Origin: Streptomyces sp. MH60
Lineage (GTDB): Bacteria; Actinomycetota; Actinomycetes; Streptomycetales; Streptomycetaceae
NCBI RefSeq assembly: GCF_002939385.1
Contig: NZ_MULI01000044.1
Location: 1-60,370, forward strand
Length of the DNA: 60,370 bases
Direction of reading: 5' to 3'
Made by a program: the position numbers and the translations under genes. Positions within the stretch are counted from its first letter, which is position 1. Every line of letters begins with the position of its first letter. This document shows, piece by piece, positions 20,297 through 27,869 of this stretch. The notes under the pieces are model-generated. The model saw only the letters and a list, made by a program, of their open reading frames with translations, had not been told where the DNA came from and did no database searches.

Positions 20297-21424
20297 GTGA
20301 CCCATCCCCTCCTGGACCTCCCCCCGCTGAGCGCCGGACGTTTCGCCGCGATCGAGGACCGGGTCGCGCGCCTGCTCGGCACCGGGCAGGACGTGGTGGT
20401 CATGCAGGGCGAGGCGCTGCTGCCGCTGGAGGGCGCCATCCGCGCCGCCGCGGGCCCCGGCACCGTCGCGTTGAACGTCATCACGGGGCCGTACGGGCAG
20501 ACCTTCGGGAACTGGCTGCGGGACTGCGGCGCGACCGTGCACGACCTCGCCGTGCCGTTCCACACGGCCGTCTCCGCCGAGCAGGTCCGCCGGGCCCTCG
20601 CCGAGCACCCGGAGACCGACTTCGTGTCCCTCGTGCACGCCGAGGCGGCGACCGGCAACACCAACCCGGTCGCGGAGATCGGCGAGGTGGTGCGGGCGCA
20701 CGGCGCGCTGTTCTACCTGGACGCGGTGGCCTCCGTGGGCGCCGAGCCGGTGCTGCCGGACGCGTGGGGCGTGGACCTGTGCGTGATCGGCGCGCAGAAG
20801 GCGATGGGCGGCCCGGCCGGGGTCTCGGCGGTGTCGGTGAGCGAGCGGGCCTGGGCGCGGATGGCGGCGAACCCGAACGCTCCGCGCCGGTCGTACCTGT
20901 CGCTGCTGGACTGGAAGGAGCGCTGGATCGACGGCGGGCGCAAGGCGCTGCTGCACGCGCCGGCGCAGTTGGAGATGCTCGCGCTGGAGGCCTGCGTCGA
21001 GCGCATCGAGGCGGAGGGCCCCGAGACGGTGATGGCGCGGCACGCGTCCGCCGCGGCGGCCACCCGGGCCGGCGCGCTCGCGCTGGGCGGCCTGGAGCCG
21101 TACGTGTACGAGGCGGGGGACGCGGCGCCGGTCGCCACGACGCTGCGGACGCCGCCGGACGTCGACGCGTCCGCGCTGGTGGCCCGTGCCCTGGAGTCCG
21201 ACCCGGCGCTGCCGCTGGCCGCGGGCGGCGGCGCGCTGGCGGGCAGGATGATCCGGGTCAACCACTACGGCCCGGACGCGACGCGCGGGGCCGTGCAGGG
21301 CTGCCTGGCGGCACTGGGTGCCGCGCTGGCCGAGCGGGGCGTGAAGGCCGACCCGGAGGCCGCCCGGCGGGCCGTCCAGGAGGCGTGGGAGCGGCCGGCC
21401 GGACCCGGCCTTTCACGGGGATGA
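20297..21424 (+). CDS. Class V aminotransferase (alanine-glyoxylate / serine-pyruvate type)
   Basis: A PLP enzyme of 375 aa. The Schiff-base Lys is at about residue 168 in VIGAQKAMGGPAG. The PLP-binding Asp is in ALFYLDAVASVGAEP, and HAEAATGNTNP fits the small alanine-glyoxylate aminotransferase group. The GTG start at 20297 has a purine-rich upstream stretch (GAAGAGAG). The gene points toward the ectoine operon but ends 329 bp before ectA, with a separate regulatory region between, so it is probably not part of that operon. The exact substrate is not predictable. Confidence 0.85.
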   Translation: MTHPLLDLPPLSAGRFAAIEDRVARLLGTGQDVVVMQGEALLPLEGAIRAAAGPGTVALNVITGPYGQTFGNWLRDCGATVHDLAVPFHTAVSAEQVRRALAEHPETDFVSLVHAEAATGNTNPVAEIGEVVRAHGALFYLDAVASVGAEPVLPDAWGVDLCVIGAQKAMGGPAGVSAVSVSERAWARMAANPNAPRRSYLSLLDWKERWIDGGRKALLHAPAQLEMLALEACVERIEAEGPETVMARHASAAAATRAGALALGGLEPYVYEAGDAAPVATTLRTPPDVDASALVARALESDPALPLAAGGGALAGRMIRVNHYGPDATRGAVQGCLAALGAALAERGVKADPEAARRAVQEAWERPAGPGLSRG

Positions 21425-21753
21425 ATTGAAGGGAATTCCCGATGCTCGCAGCAGCGGAATTAGAGAATTCCACTCAGCGCAGCTTCCCGTATTCTTCTGC
21501 CCGCTTTCCTAGGACCTAAACACAAAGATTTCACGACAACCGATCTGCACATTTCGGACACGTCTCGCACGGGTTACGCGATTGTGACCCGATCCACAAG
21601 CCGCCCGTTCTGCGGCTTAAGTCCCTGGCAAATCGCCACATAACGCCGCCACCTCGCGCGGAGGCACGCGCCCGCGTGATAACACACGGAGCGTCCATTC
21701 GTAACCCCATCCGGCGATGCAATTTTGAATTTCGCTGGGTAAATTCAATTTGC
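21425..21753. promoter_or_regulatory. ectA upstream regulatory region, AT-rich with several dyads
   Basis: The longest gene-free stretch of the window, and clearly less GC-rich than its surroundings. It contains a palindrome GGGAATTCCC (21431-21440), a dyad GGAATT-agag-AATTCC (21456-21471), a GlnR-box-like pair GTTAC-gcgatt-GTGAC (21573-21588), and a long dyad at 21717-21755 that includes the ectA start codon. From the literature I recall that ectABCD of S. coelicolor responds to salt and heat and is repressed by GlnR. The assignment of each element is inference. Confidence 0.6.
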
Positions 21754-21755
21754 AT
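21717..21755 (+). promoter_or_regulatory. Long AT-rich dyad overlapping the ectA start codon
   Basis: The left arm ATGCAATTTTGAATTT (21717-21732) and right arm AAATTCAATTTGCAT (21741-21755) are complementary apart from one extra base, with the spacer CGCTGGGT between. The inner 8+8 bp are perfect. The right arm ends inside the ectA ATG (21754-21756), and no Shine-Dalgarno sequence lies before it. In DNA it could be an operator; in RNA it would be an AU-rich hairpin hiding the start codon. Confidence 0.6.
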
Positions 21756-22266
21756 GACTGCCGCGCAAGCAGACCTGCAAATCGATCGTCCGAGAGTGGC
21801 CGACGGCGCCGCCCTGTGGCGGATAGCGAGGGATTCCAAGGTCCTCGACCTCAACTCCTCCTACAGCTATCTGCTCTGGTGCCGGGACTTCGCCGCGACG
21901 TCGGCCGTCGCCCGCGACGAGCGCGGTGAGCCGGTCGGCTTCGTCACCGGCTACGTGCGACCGGACCGCCCGGACACCCTGCTGGTGTGGCAGGTGGCGG
22001 TGGACGAGGCGTACCGCGGGCGCCGGCTCGCCGCCTCCCTGCTCGACGGACTGGCCGAGCGGGCCGTCGCGGAACGCGGGCTGACCACCCTGGAGACCAC
22101 CATCTCCCCCGACAACACCGCATCCCAGCGGCTGTTCACCTCGTTCGCCGAGCGCCGCGGCGCCCGGCTGGAGCGCGAGGTGCTGTTCGACACGGACGTG
22201 TTCCCCGACGGACCGCACGAGCCCGAGGTGCTGTACCGCATAGGCCCCCTGTCCGCCACCGGCTGA
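21754..22266 (+). CDS. ectA: L-2,4-diaminobutyrate N-gamma-acetyltransferase EctA
   Basis: A GNAT enzyme (170 aa) making N-gamma-acetyl-2,4-diaminobutyrate, the second step of ectoine synthesis. EctA hallmarks are LDLNSSYSYLLWCRDF near the N-terminus, the acetyl-CoA loop EAYRGRRLAASLL, and LETTISPDNTASQRLF. The ATG at 21754 is chosen from family length. An upstream in-frame ATG (21676) would add 26 residues unlike EctA. No ribosome binding site precedes the start, and the start codon is part of a strong dyad. Confidence 0.95.
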   Translation: MTAAQADLQIDRPRVADGAALWRIARDSKVLDLNSSYSYLLWCRDFAATSAVARDERGEPVGFVTGYVRPDRPDTLLVWQVAVDEAYRGRRLAASLLDGLAERAVAERGLTTLETTISPDNTASQRLFTSFAERRGARLEREVLFDTDVFPDGPHEPEVLYRIGPLSATG

Positions 22267-22396
22267 CCGACCGGCACTCCGGACGGCCCGGCACCCCGTG
22301 CCAGTCCGGCCCCCAGACTTCCCGGCGGACCGCACCGGTCCCCCGGAGCCGTACGACCTTCCTCTCCCACCCTCACCCCACGAGGAGCGATTCGTC

Positions 22397-23668
22397 GTGA
22401 CCATCACCCAGCCCGACCTCAGCGTCTTCGAGACCGTCGAGTCCGAGGTGCGCAGCTACTGCCGCGGCTGGCCCACCATCTTCGACCGTGCGGTCGGCAG
22501 CCGCATGTACGACGAGGACGGCCACGAGTACCTCGACTTCTTCGCCGGAGCGGGCTCGCTCAACTACGGGCACAACAACGCGGTCCTGAAACGCGCGCTG
22601 ATCGACTACCTGGAGCGGGACGGCGTCACGCACGGGCTCGACATGTCGACGACCGCCAAGCGCCGCTTCCTGGAGACGTTCCAGAACACCATCCTGCGGC
22701 CCCGCGACCTGCCGTACAAGGTCATGTTCCCGGGCCCGACGGGCACCAACGCCGTCGAGTCCGCGCTCAAGCTGGCCCGCAAGGTGAAGGGGCGCGAGTC
22801 GATCGTGTCCTTCACCAACGCCTTCCACGGCATGTCGCTGGGCTCCCTCGCGGTGACCGGCAACGCCTTCAAGCGGGCCGGCGCCGGCGTCCCGCTGGTG
22901 CACGGCACGCCCATGCCGTTCGACAACTACTTCGACGGGACCGTCGAGGACTTCATCTGGTTCGAGCGGCTCCTCGAGGACCAGGGCTCCGGCCTGAACA
23001 AGCCGGCCGCCGTGATCGTCGAGACCGTGCAGGGCGAGGGCGGCATCAACGTCGCCCGGGCCGAGTGGCTGCGTGCCCTGGCCGACCTGTGCGCGCGCCA
23101 GGACATGCTGCTCATCGTCGACGACATCCAGATGGGCTGCGGCCGTACCGGCGCCTTCTTCTCCTTCGAGGAGGCGGGCATCACGCCGGACATCGTCACC
23201 GTCTCCAAGTCGATCAGCGGCTATGGCCTGCCGATGGCGCTGACCCTGTTCAAGCCCGAGCTGGACGTCTGGGAGCCGGGCGAGCACAACGGCACCTTCC
23301 GCGGCAACAACCCGGCCTTCGTCACGGCGACCGCCACGCTGGAGGCGTACTGGGCCGACGGGTCGGCGATGGAGAAGCAGACCCGCGCCCGCGGTGAGCA
23401 GGTCGAGCAGCACATGATCGCCATCACCGAGGAGAACCTGGCCGACATCAAGGAGTACCGGGGCCGCGGTCTGGTCTGGGGCCTGGAGTTCCACGACAAG
23501 GACCGCGCGGGCCGGGTCGCCAAGCGCGCCTTCGAGCTGGGGCTGCTCATCGAGACGTCCGGCCCCGAGAGCGAGGTCGTCAAGCTGCTGCCGGCCCTCA
23601 CCATCACGCCCGACGAGCTGGACGAGGGCATGAAGACCCTGGCCAGGGCCGTGCGCGAGACCGCCTGA
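22397..23668 (+). CDS. ectB: L-2,4-diaminobutyrate aminotransferase EctB
   Basis: A class III PLP aminotransferase (423 aa) converting aspartate semialdehyde to 2,4-diaminobutyrate with glutamate, the first step of ectoine synthesis. Visible motifs are FFAGAGSLNYGHNN, FPGPTGTNAVESALKLAR, the cofactor Asp in LLIVDDIQMGCGRTG and the Schiff-base Lys at about residue 271 in VSKSISGYGLPM. The GTG start has a GAGGAG site. It lies 130 bp after ectA and 120 bp before ectC. Confidence 0.97.
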   Translation: MTITQPDLSVFETVESEVRSYCRGWPTIFDRAVGSRMYDEDGHEYLDFFAGAGSLNYGHNNAVLKRALIDYLERDGVTHGLDMSTTAKRRFLETFQNTILRPRDLPYKVMFPGPTGTNAVESALKLARKVKGRESIVSFTNAFHGMSLGSLAVTGNAFKRAGAGVPLVHGTPMPFDNYFDGTVEDFIWFERLLEDQGSGLNKPAAVIVETVQGEGGINVARAEWLRALADLCARQDMLLIVDDIQMGCGRTGAFFSFEEAGITPDIVTVSKSISGYGLPMALTLFKPELDVWEPGEHNGTFRGNNPAFVTATATLEAYWADGSAMEKQTRARGEQVEQHMIAITEENLADIKEYRGRGLVWGLEFHDKDRAGRVAKRAFELGLLIETSGPESEVVKLLPALTITPDELDEGMKTLARAVRETA

Positions 23669-23711
23669 CCGTCCTACCGACTGACGGCGCAACCGTCGGA
23701 CACCACTGCTT

Positions 23712-23746
23712 CCGGCGCCTTCGGGCCGCATGGCCGAAGGCGCCGG
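23712..23746 (+). other. Intra-operon hairpin between ectB and ectC
   Basis: A perfect 13-bp stem, CCGGCGCCTTCGG (23712-23724) with CCGAAGGCGCCGG (23734-23746), around a 9-nt loop. No T-run follows, so it is not a canonical terminator. It may stabilise the upstream ectAB message or attenuate ectCD. It lies 43 bp after the ectB stop and 42 bp before the ectC GTG. Confidence 0.7.
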
Positions 23747-23788
23747 GGACCCCACCGCACATCCTCACCTAGGAGGCATCGCAACACC

Positions 23789-24187
23789 GTGATCGTCCGT
23801 TCGTTCAAGGAGTTCGAAGGCACCGACCGGCACGTGAAGAGCGCGTCCGGCACCTGGGAAAGCACCCGGATCGTCCTCGCCAAGGAGAAGGTCGGCTTCT
23901 CCCTGCACGAGACGATCCTGTACGCGGGTACGGAGACGTCGATGTGGTACGCCAACCACATCGAGGCCGTCGTCTGCACCAAGGGCGACGCCGAGTTGAC
24001 CGACCGCGAGACGGGGAAGACGTACCACATCACGCCGGGCACGATGTACCTCCTCAACGGCCACGAGCGGCACACGCTCAAGGTCAAGGAGGACTTCCAC
24101 TGCATCTGTGTCTTCAACCCGCCCGTCACCGGACGGGAGGATCACGACGAGAACGGCGTCTACCCGCTGCTCACCGAGGAGGTGTGA
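23789..24187 (+). CDS. ectC: L-ectoine synthase EctC
   Basis: A small cupin enzyme (132 aa) that cyclises N-gamma-acetyl-diaminobutyrate to ectoine. The family sequence is clear: SWRL-type N-terminus replaced by the actinobacterial MIVRSFKEFEGTDR form, ETSMWYANHIEAVVC, ITPGTMYLLNGHERH and FHCICVFNPPVTGRE with the His and Glu metal/substrate residues. The GTG at 23789 follows a strong AGGAGG site eleven bases upstream. ectD starts 7 bp after the stop. Confidence 0.97.
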   Translation: MIVRSFKEFEGTDRHVKSASGTWESTRIVLAKEKVGFSLHETILYAGTETSMWYANHIEAVVCTKGDAELTDRETGKTYHITPGTMYLLNGHERHTLKVKEDFHCICVFNPPVTGREDHDENGVYPLLTEEV

Positions 24188-24193
24188 GTCACC

Positions 24194-25096
24194 GTGACCA
24201 CGACCACGACCACGAACGTCACCGACCTCTACCCGACCCGCGGCGCCACCGAGGTGGCGACTCCCCGGCAGGACCCGGTGGTCTGGGGCTCCCCGGACAC
24301 TCCCGGTCCGGTGTCGGCCGGTGACCTCCAGGCGCTGGACCGCGACGGCTTCCTCGCCATCGACCAGCTGATCGCGCCGGACGAGGTCGCCGAGTACCAG
24401 CGGGAGCTGGAGCGGCTCACCACCGACCCGGCCATCCGCGCGGACGAGCGCTCGATCGTCGAGCCGCAGTCCAAGGAGATCCGGTCGGTCTTCGAGGTGC
24501 ACAAGATCAGTGAGGTCTTCGCCAAACTGGTGCGCGACGAGCGCGTGGTCGGGCGGGCGCGGCAGATCCTCGGCTCGGACGTCTACGTCCACCAGTCGCG
24601 GATCAACGTCAAGCCGGGCTTCGGGGCCAGCGGCTTCTACTGGCACTCGGACTTCGAGACCTGGCACGCCGAGGACGGCCTGCCCCACATGCGTACGATC
24701 TCGGTCTCGATCGCGCTCACCGAGAACTACGACACCAACGGCGGCCTGATGATCATGCCGGGGTCGCACAAGACGTTCCTCGGGTGCGCGGGGGCCACGC
24801 CGAAGGACAACTACAAGAAGTCCCTGCAGATGCAGGACGCGGGGACCCCGTCCGACGAGGCGCTGACGAAGATGGCCTCCGAGTACGGCATCAAGCTGTT
24901 CACCGGCAAGGCCGGCTCGGCGACCTGGTTCGACTGCAACTGCATGCACGGGTCGGGCGACAACATCACCCCGTTCCCGCGCAGCAACGTGTTCATCGTG
25001 TTCAACAGCGTGGAGAACACGGCCGTGCAGCCGTTCGCGGCTCCGATCCGGCGGCCGGAGTTCATCGGGGCGCGGGACTTCACTCCGGTGAGGTGA
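24194..25096 (+). CDS. ectD: Ectoine 5-hydroxylase EctD
   Basis: A 2-oxoglutarate and Fe(II)-dependent dioxygenase (300 aa) converting ectoine to 5-hydroxyectoine. The iron triad is visible as H151-x-D153 in FYWHSDFETWH and H252 in NCMHGSGDN. SRINVKPGF and NGGLMIMPGSHK belong to the EctD signature region. The N-terminus is Thr-rich and likely disordered. It follows ectC by 6 bp and ends the operon at a strong terminator. Since this enzyme uses 2-oxoglutarate, it links to central metabolism, but no direct tie to the uronate genes is implied. Confidence 0.97.
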   Translation: MTTTTTTNVTDLYPTRGATEVATPRQDPVVWGSPDTPGPVSAGDLQALDRDGFLAIDQLIAPDEVAEYQRELERLTTDPAIRADERSIVEPQSKEIRSVFEVHKISEVFAKLVRDERVVGRARQILGSDVYVHQSRINVKPGFGASGFYWHSDFETWHAEDGLPHMRTISVSIALTENYDTNGGLMIMPGSHKTFLGCAGATPKDNYKKSLQMQDAGTPSDEALTKMASEYGIKLFTGKAGSATWFDCNCMHGSGDNITPFPRSNVFIVFNSVENTAVQPFAAPIRRPEFIGARDFTPVR

Positions 25097-25109
25097 CCCG
25101 CTTCTGATC

Positions 25110-25153
25110 TCGGGCAGGGGCCTTTTCGTGTGGGACGGGAGGCCCCTGCCCGA
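25110..25153. terminator. Rho-independent-type terminator after ectD
   Basis: A perfect 14-bp stem TCGGGCAGGGGCCT / AGGCCCCTGCCCGA with a 16-nt loop, followed on the plus strand by the T-rich TATTCTTTCC. It lies between the convergent ectD and class V aminotransferase genes and may serve both strands, though only the plus side has a T-rich tail. Confidence 0.88.
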
Positions 25154-25174
25154 TATTCTTTCCGGCCCGCCGGG

Positions 25175-26233
25175 TCAGCCCGCCAGCACGTCGAGCAGCC
25201 GGTCCACGTCCGCCGTCGTGTTGTACACGTGGAAGGCGGCCCGCAGGTTGCCCGCCCGGTCGGACACCTGGACCCCGGCCCGGCCCAGCTCGCCCTGCCG
25301 GTGGCCCAGCCCCGGCACGGACACGATCGCCGAGCCCGGCGCGGGCACCGGCTCGTGGCCCAGCGAGCGCACGCCCGCGCGGAACCGGTCGGCGAGCGCG
25401 GTGTCGTGGGCGTGCACGGCGTCGACGCCCAGTTCCTCCATCAGGGCCAGGGAGTGCCGGGCGCCGGTGTAGGAGAACAGCGCGGGGCTCTCGTCGAACC
25501 GCCGGGCGGAGTGCGCGAGTTCCTCGACGGGGCCGTAGCAGCTGTCCCAGGGGTGCTCCCCGGTCGCCCACCCGGCGAACAGCGGGGTCAGCCCGGCCGC
25601 CGCCCCCAGGTCCTCGGGGACCACGAGGAAGGCGACGCCGCGCGGGCAGAGCACCCACTTGTAGCCGACGGCGGTCACGTAGTCGAAGTCGTCCGCGGCC
25701 GTCGGCAGCCAGCCGTTCGCCTGGGAGGTGTCGATCAGCGTCCGCGCCCCGTGCGCGCGGGCGGCGTCCCGCAGCGCGGGGAGGTCGGCGAGCCGCCCGT
25801 CGGCGGACTGCACGGAACTGACCGCGACGAGCGCGGTGTCAGGGCCCACCGACTCGGCCAGCCGCTCCAGCGGTACGCTGCGCACCTTCAGGTCGCCGCG
25901 CGTGTACAGCGGATTCACCAGGGAGCTGAAGTCGGCCTCCGCGGTGAGGACTTCGGCCCCCGACGGCAGCGACGCGGCGACGAGCCCGCTGAACGTGGCG
26001 ACGGACGCGCCGGTCGCGACCCGGGTGGCGGGCACCCCCACGAGGCGGGCGTACGCGGCCCGGGCCGCCTCGACGTCGGCGAACATGTCGAGCGGCTGCC
26101 CTTCCGCCGCGGCTGCCGCCGCGTCCCGCATGGCCGCGAGGGCCCGGGCGGGCAGCAGGCCGGTGCTGGCGGTGTTCAGGTACGTGGTCTTCGGGGCGAA
26201 CTCGGTACGGACGAGATTCTCGAAGCTCTCCAT
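25175..26233 (-). CDS. Class V aminotransferase / cysteine-desulfurase-like PLP enzyme
   Basis: A 352-aa fold-type I PLP protein. It begins with the family pattern TYLNTASTGLLP, has TLIDTSQANGWLP (cofactor Asp) and the Schiff-base Lys at about residue 192 in AVGYKWVLCPRG, and ends with AAFHVYNTTADVDRLLD. ATG 26233 is preferred over an extended frame from 26296. It transcribes toward the ectD terminator. A short dyad, CGCGTA-tttc-TACGCG, lies 38 bp upstream of the start. Substrate unknown; isopenicillin-N-epimerase-like and kynureninase-like relatives are possible. Confidence 0.85.
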   Translation of the reverse strand: MESFENLVRTEFAPKTTYLNTASTGLLPARALAAMRDAAAAAAEGQPLDMFADVEAARAAYARLVGVPATRVATGASVATFSGLVAASLPSGAEVLTAEADFSSLVNPLYTRGDLKVRSVPLERLAESVGPDTALVAVSSVQSADGRLADLPALRDAARAHGARTLIDTSQANGWLPTAADDFDYVTAVGYKWVLCPRGVAFLVVPEDLGAAAGLTPLFAGWATGEHPWDSCYGPVEELAHSARRFDESPALFSYTGARHSLALMEELGVDAVHAHDTALADRFRAGVRSLGHEPVPAPGSAIVSVPGLGHRQGELGRAGVQVSDRAGNLRAAFHVYNTTADVDRLLDVLAG

Positions 26234-26270
26234 GGCACCACTGTGCGGCCCCCCGGACCTCTCCGTCCAT

Positions 26271-26286
26271 CGCGTATTTCTACGCG
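26271..26286. promoter_or_regulatory. Dyad upstream of the class V aminotransferase gene
   Basis: A perfect inverted repeat CGCGTA-tttc-TACGCG, 38 bp before the ATG at 26233 on the minus strand, in an AT-richer interval than its surroundings. The position would suit an operator overlapping the promoter. No matching regulator gene is adjacent. Confidence 0.35.
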
Positions 26287-26341
26287 GTTTCTCCAAGTAT
26301 CACTTATGCACGGCCTCTCACCTGGGCTTTTGGCCACCCCT

Positions 26342-27055
26342 TCACCCCTGGGGCACCGCGCACCCGTCCGGACCGCAGGCCTGCGCGCCCCCGTCGTCGA
26401 TCAGCTTCAGCGGCGTGCGCTCGCCCCACGCCTGGGTCAGCGCCTGGGCGAAGACCTCGGCGGGCTGGGCGCCCGAGACGCCGTAGGCGCGGTCCAGCAC
26501 GAAGAACGGCACCCCGGTGGCCCCGAGCTGGGCCGCCTCGCGCTCGTCGGCGCGCACCTCGTCGGCGTAGGCGGCGGGGTCGATGAGCACCGCGCGGGCC
26601 TCGTCCGCGTCGAGCCCGGCGGCGACGGACAGCTCGACGAGCCGCTCGTCGTCGTTGAACACGGAGCGCTCCTCGGCGAAGTTGCCCCGGTAGAAGGCGT
26701 CCAGCAGCGCCGCGTGCCGCCCCCGTTCCCTGGCGAGGTGCAGCAGGCGGTGCATGTCGAAGGTGCTGCCGTGGTCGCGGTCCCGGGTGCGGTAGTCGAG
26801 GCCCTCGGCGGCGGCCTGCGCACCGAGGTTGTCCTCACCGGCCCGCGCCTGCGCCTCGCTCATGCCGTACTTGGCGGTGAGCATCGTCAGCACGGGCTGC
26901 ACGTCGTCCTTGGCCCGCCCGGGGTCCAGCTCGAAGGAACGGTGGACCACCTCGACCCCGTCCCGGTGCGGGAAGGCCGCGAGCGCCTTCTCGAAGCGGG
27001 CCTTGCCCACGTAGCACCAGGGGCAGGCGATGTCGCTCCAGATCTCGACGCGCAT
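26342..27055 (-). CDS. DsbA-family (FrnE-like) thiol-disulfide oxidoreductase
   Basis: A 237-aa thioredoxin-fold protein with an inserted helical domain. The active-site pair is C11-P-W-C14 at the N-terminus (WSDIACPWCYVGK), and the cis-Pro loop appears as ATGVPFFVLDRAYGVSGAQP. There is no signal peptide, so it is cytoplasmic, like FrnE-type 2-hydroxychromene-2-carboxylate isomerase relatives. A C-terminal CGPDGC motif adds another Cys pair, as in actinobacterial FrnE proteins. It is a single gene with its own promoter region. Confidence 0.92.
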   Translation of the reverse strand: MRVEIWSDIACPWCYVGKARFEKALAAFPHRDGVEVVHRSFELDPGRAKDDVQPVLTMLTAKYGMSEAQARAGEDNLGAQAAAEGLDYRTRDRDHGSTFDMHRLLHLARERGRHAALLDAFYRGNFAEERSVFNDDERLVELSVAAGLDADEARAVLIDPAAYADEVRADEREAAQLGATGVPFFVLDRAYGVSGAQPAEVFAQALTQAWGERTPLKLIDDGGAQACGPDGCAVPQG

Positions 27056-27142
27056 GTCTCGGCTCTTCTCCAGGTCGTACGACGGCGGAGGCCCTCTCCG
27101 CCTCGTACGTGAACGTTCAAGCAGCGGGTCCCATTCCCGCCG

Positions 27143-27751
27143 TCAGCTGCCGTCCCGCAGGTCCGCCGGCCAGGCCGGGCGGAACTCCAGGTGGTCGTAC
27201 GTCACGGTGCAGCCCTCCCCCGTCGGCGCCTGCGCCAGGAAGCCGACCAGGGCGGAGCCGGTCTCCTCCTCGTCACCCAGCGTGAAGAGGCGTACGAAGG
27301 TCCAGCGCTTCCCGTCGAGGGAGGCGTGGAAGGCGAAGGCCCGCCCGCTCCGGCTGACCCGGAGCCAGACGGAGTCCCCCTGCACGGTGAAGGAGTTGCA
27401 GTCGTCGGAGTGGCCCCGGGTGACCACCGTGCAGACGGTGGGCACGTCCGGGGAGTACTCCAGACACAGCTTGGCCCAGGCCCGCTCCCCCACGTGCACG
27501 TAGAGCACCCCGGCGTCGAAGGCGCCCCGGAACCCGGCCGACACCCGCGCGATCAGCTGGAAGTCCCCGTCGGGCGCCCCCAGCAACCGCGGCGCGTCGG
27601 ACACGGACTCCAGCGCTTCCCCGGTGGGCGGCACGAACCGATCCTGCCGGGGCCCGGCGGTTCCGGTGAGCACACCGTCGGCGTAGGACCAGTGCCCGTC
27701 GGGGCCGTAGGGGCGGAGGGTGAAGGGCAGTTCGGGGAGTTCGAGGTTCAT
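27143..27751 (-). CDS. DUF1349 domain protein
   Basis: A 202-aa protein of the DUF1349 family, a concanavalin-like beta-sandwich. Visible features are the central GAFDAGVLYVHVGERAWAKLCLE, SVVTRGHSDDCNS-type segment and VWLRVSRSGRAFAFHASLDGKRW, which are typical family motifs. No signal peptide or membrane segment. Related proteins are often called regulation of enolase protein 1, without known chemistry. It is separated from the aldehyde dehydrogenase by a dispersed repeat. Confidence 0.85.
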   Translation of the reverse strand: MNLELPELPFTLRPYGPDGHWSYADGVLTGTAGPRQDRFVPPTGEALESVSDAPRLLGAPDGDFQLIARVSAGFRGAFDAGVLYVHVGERAWAKLCLEYSPDVPTVCTVVTRGHSDDCNSFTVQGDSVWLRVSRSGRAFAFHASLDGKRWTFVRLFTLGDEEETGSALVGFLAQAPTGEGCTVTYDHLEFRPAWPADLRDGS

Positions 27752-27780
27752 GGTTCGATCATCGCAGGCTCAGCGGATGC

Positions 27781-27862
27781 CCTTGAGGGGCGCGGGGAAC
27801 TGCGCGGCAGGCCACGGCGGCGCGTGACCCGCCGAACGACCCGCACCCCTACGGCGCGACCG
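27781..27862. repeat. Dispersed Streptomyces intergenic repeat (GGGGCGCGGGG family), copy 1
   Basis: Located between the DUF1349 gene and the aldehyde dehydrogenase stop. It starts with GAGGGGCGCGGGGAACTGCG and continues with a GCCACGGCGGCGCG segment and GC-rich short dyads. A related sequence is at 38135-38222. I recognise this type from many Streptomyces genomes; boundaries are approximate. Confidence 0.55.
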
Positions 27863-27869
27863 CGAACCT

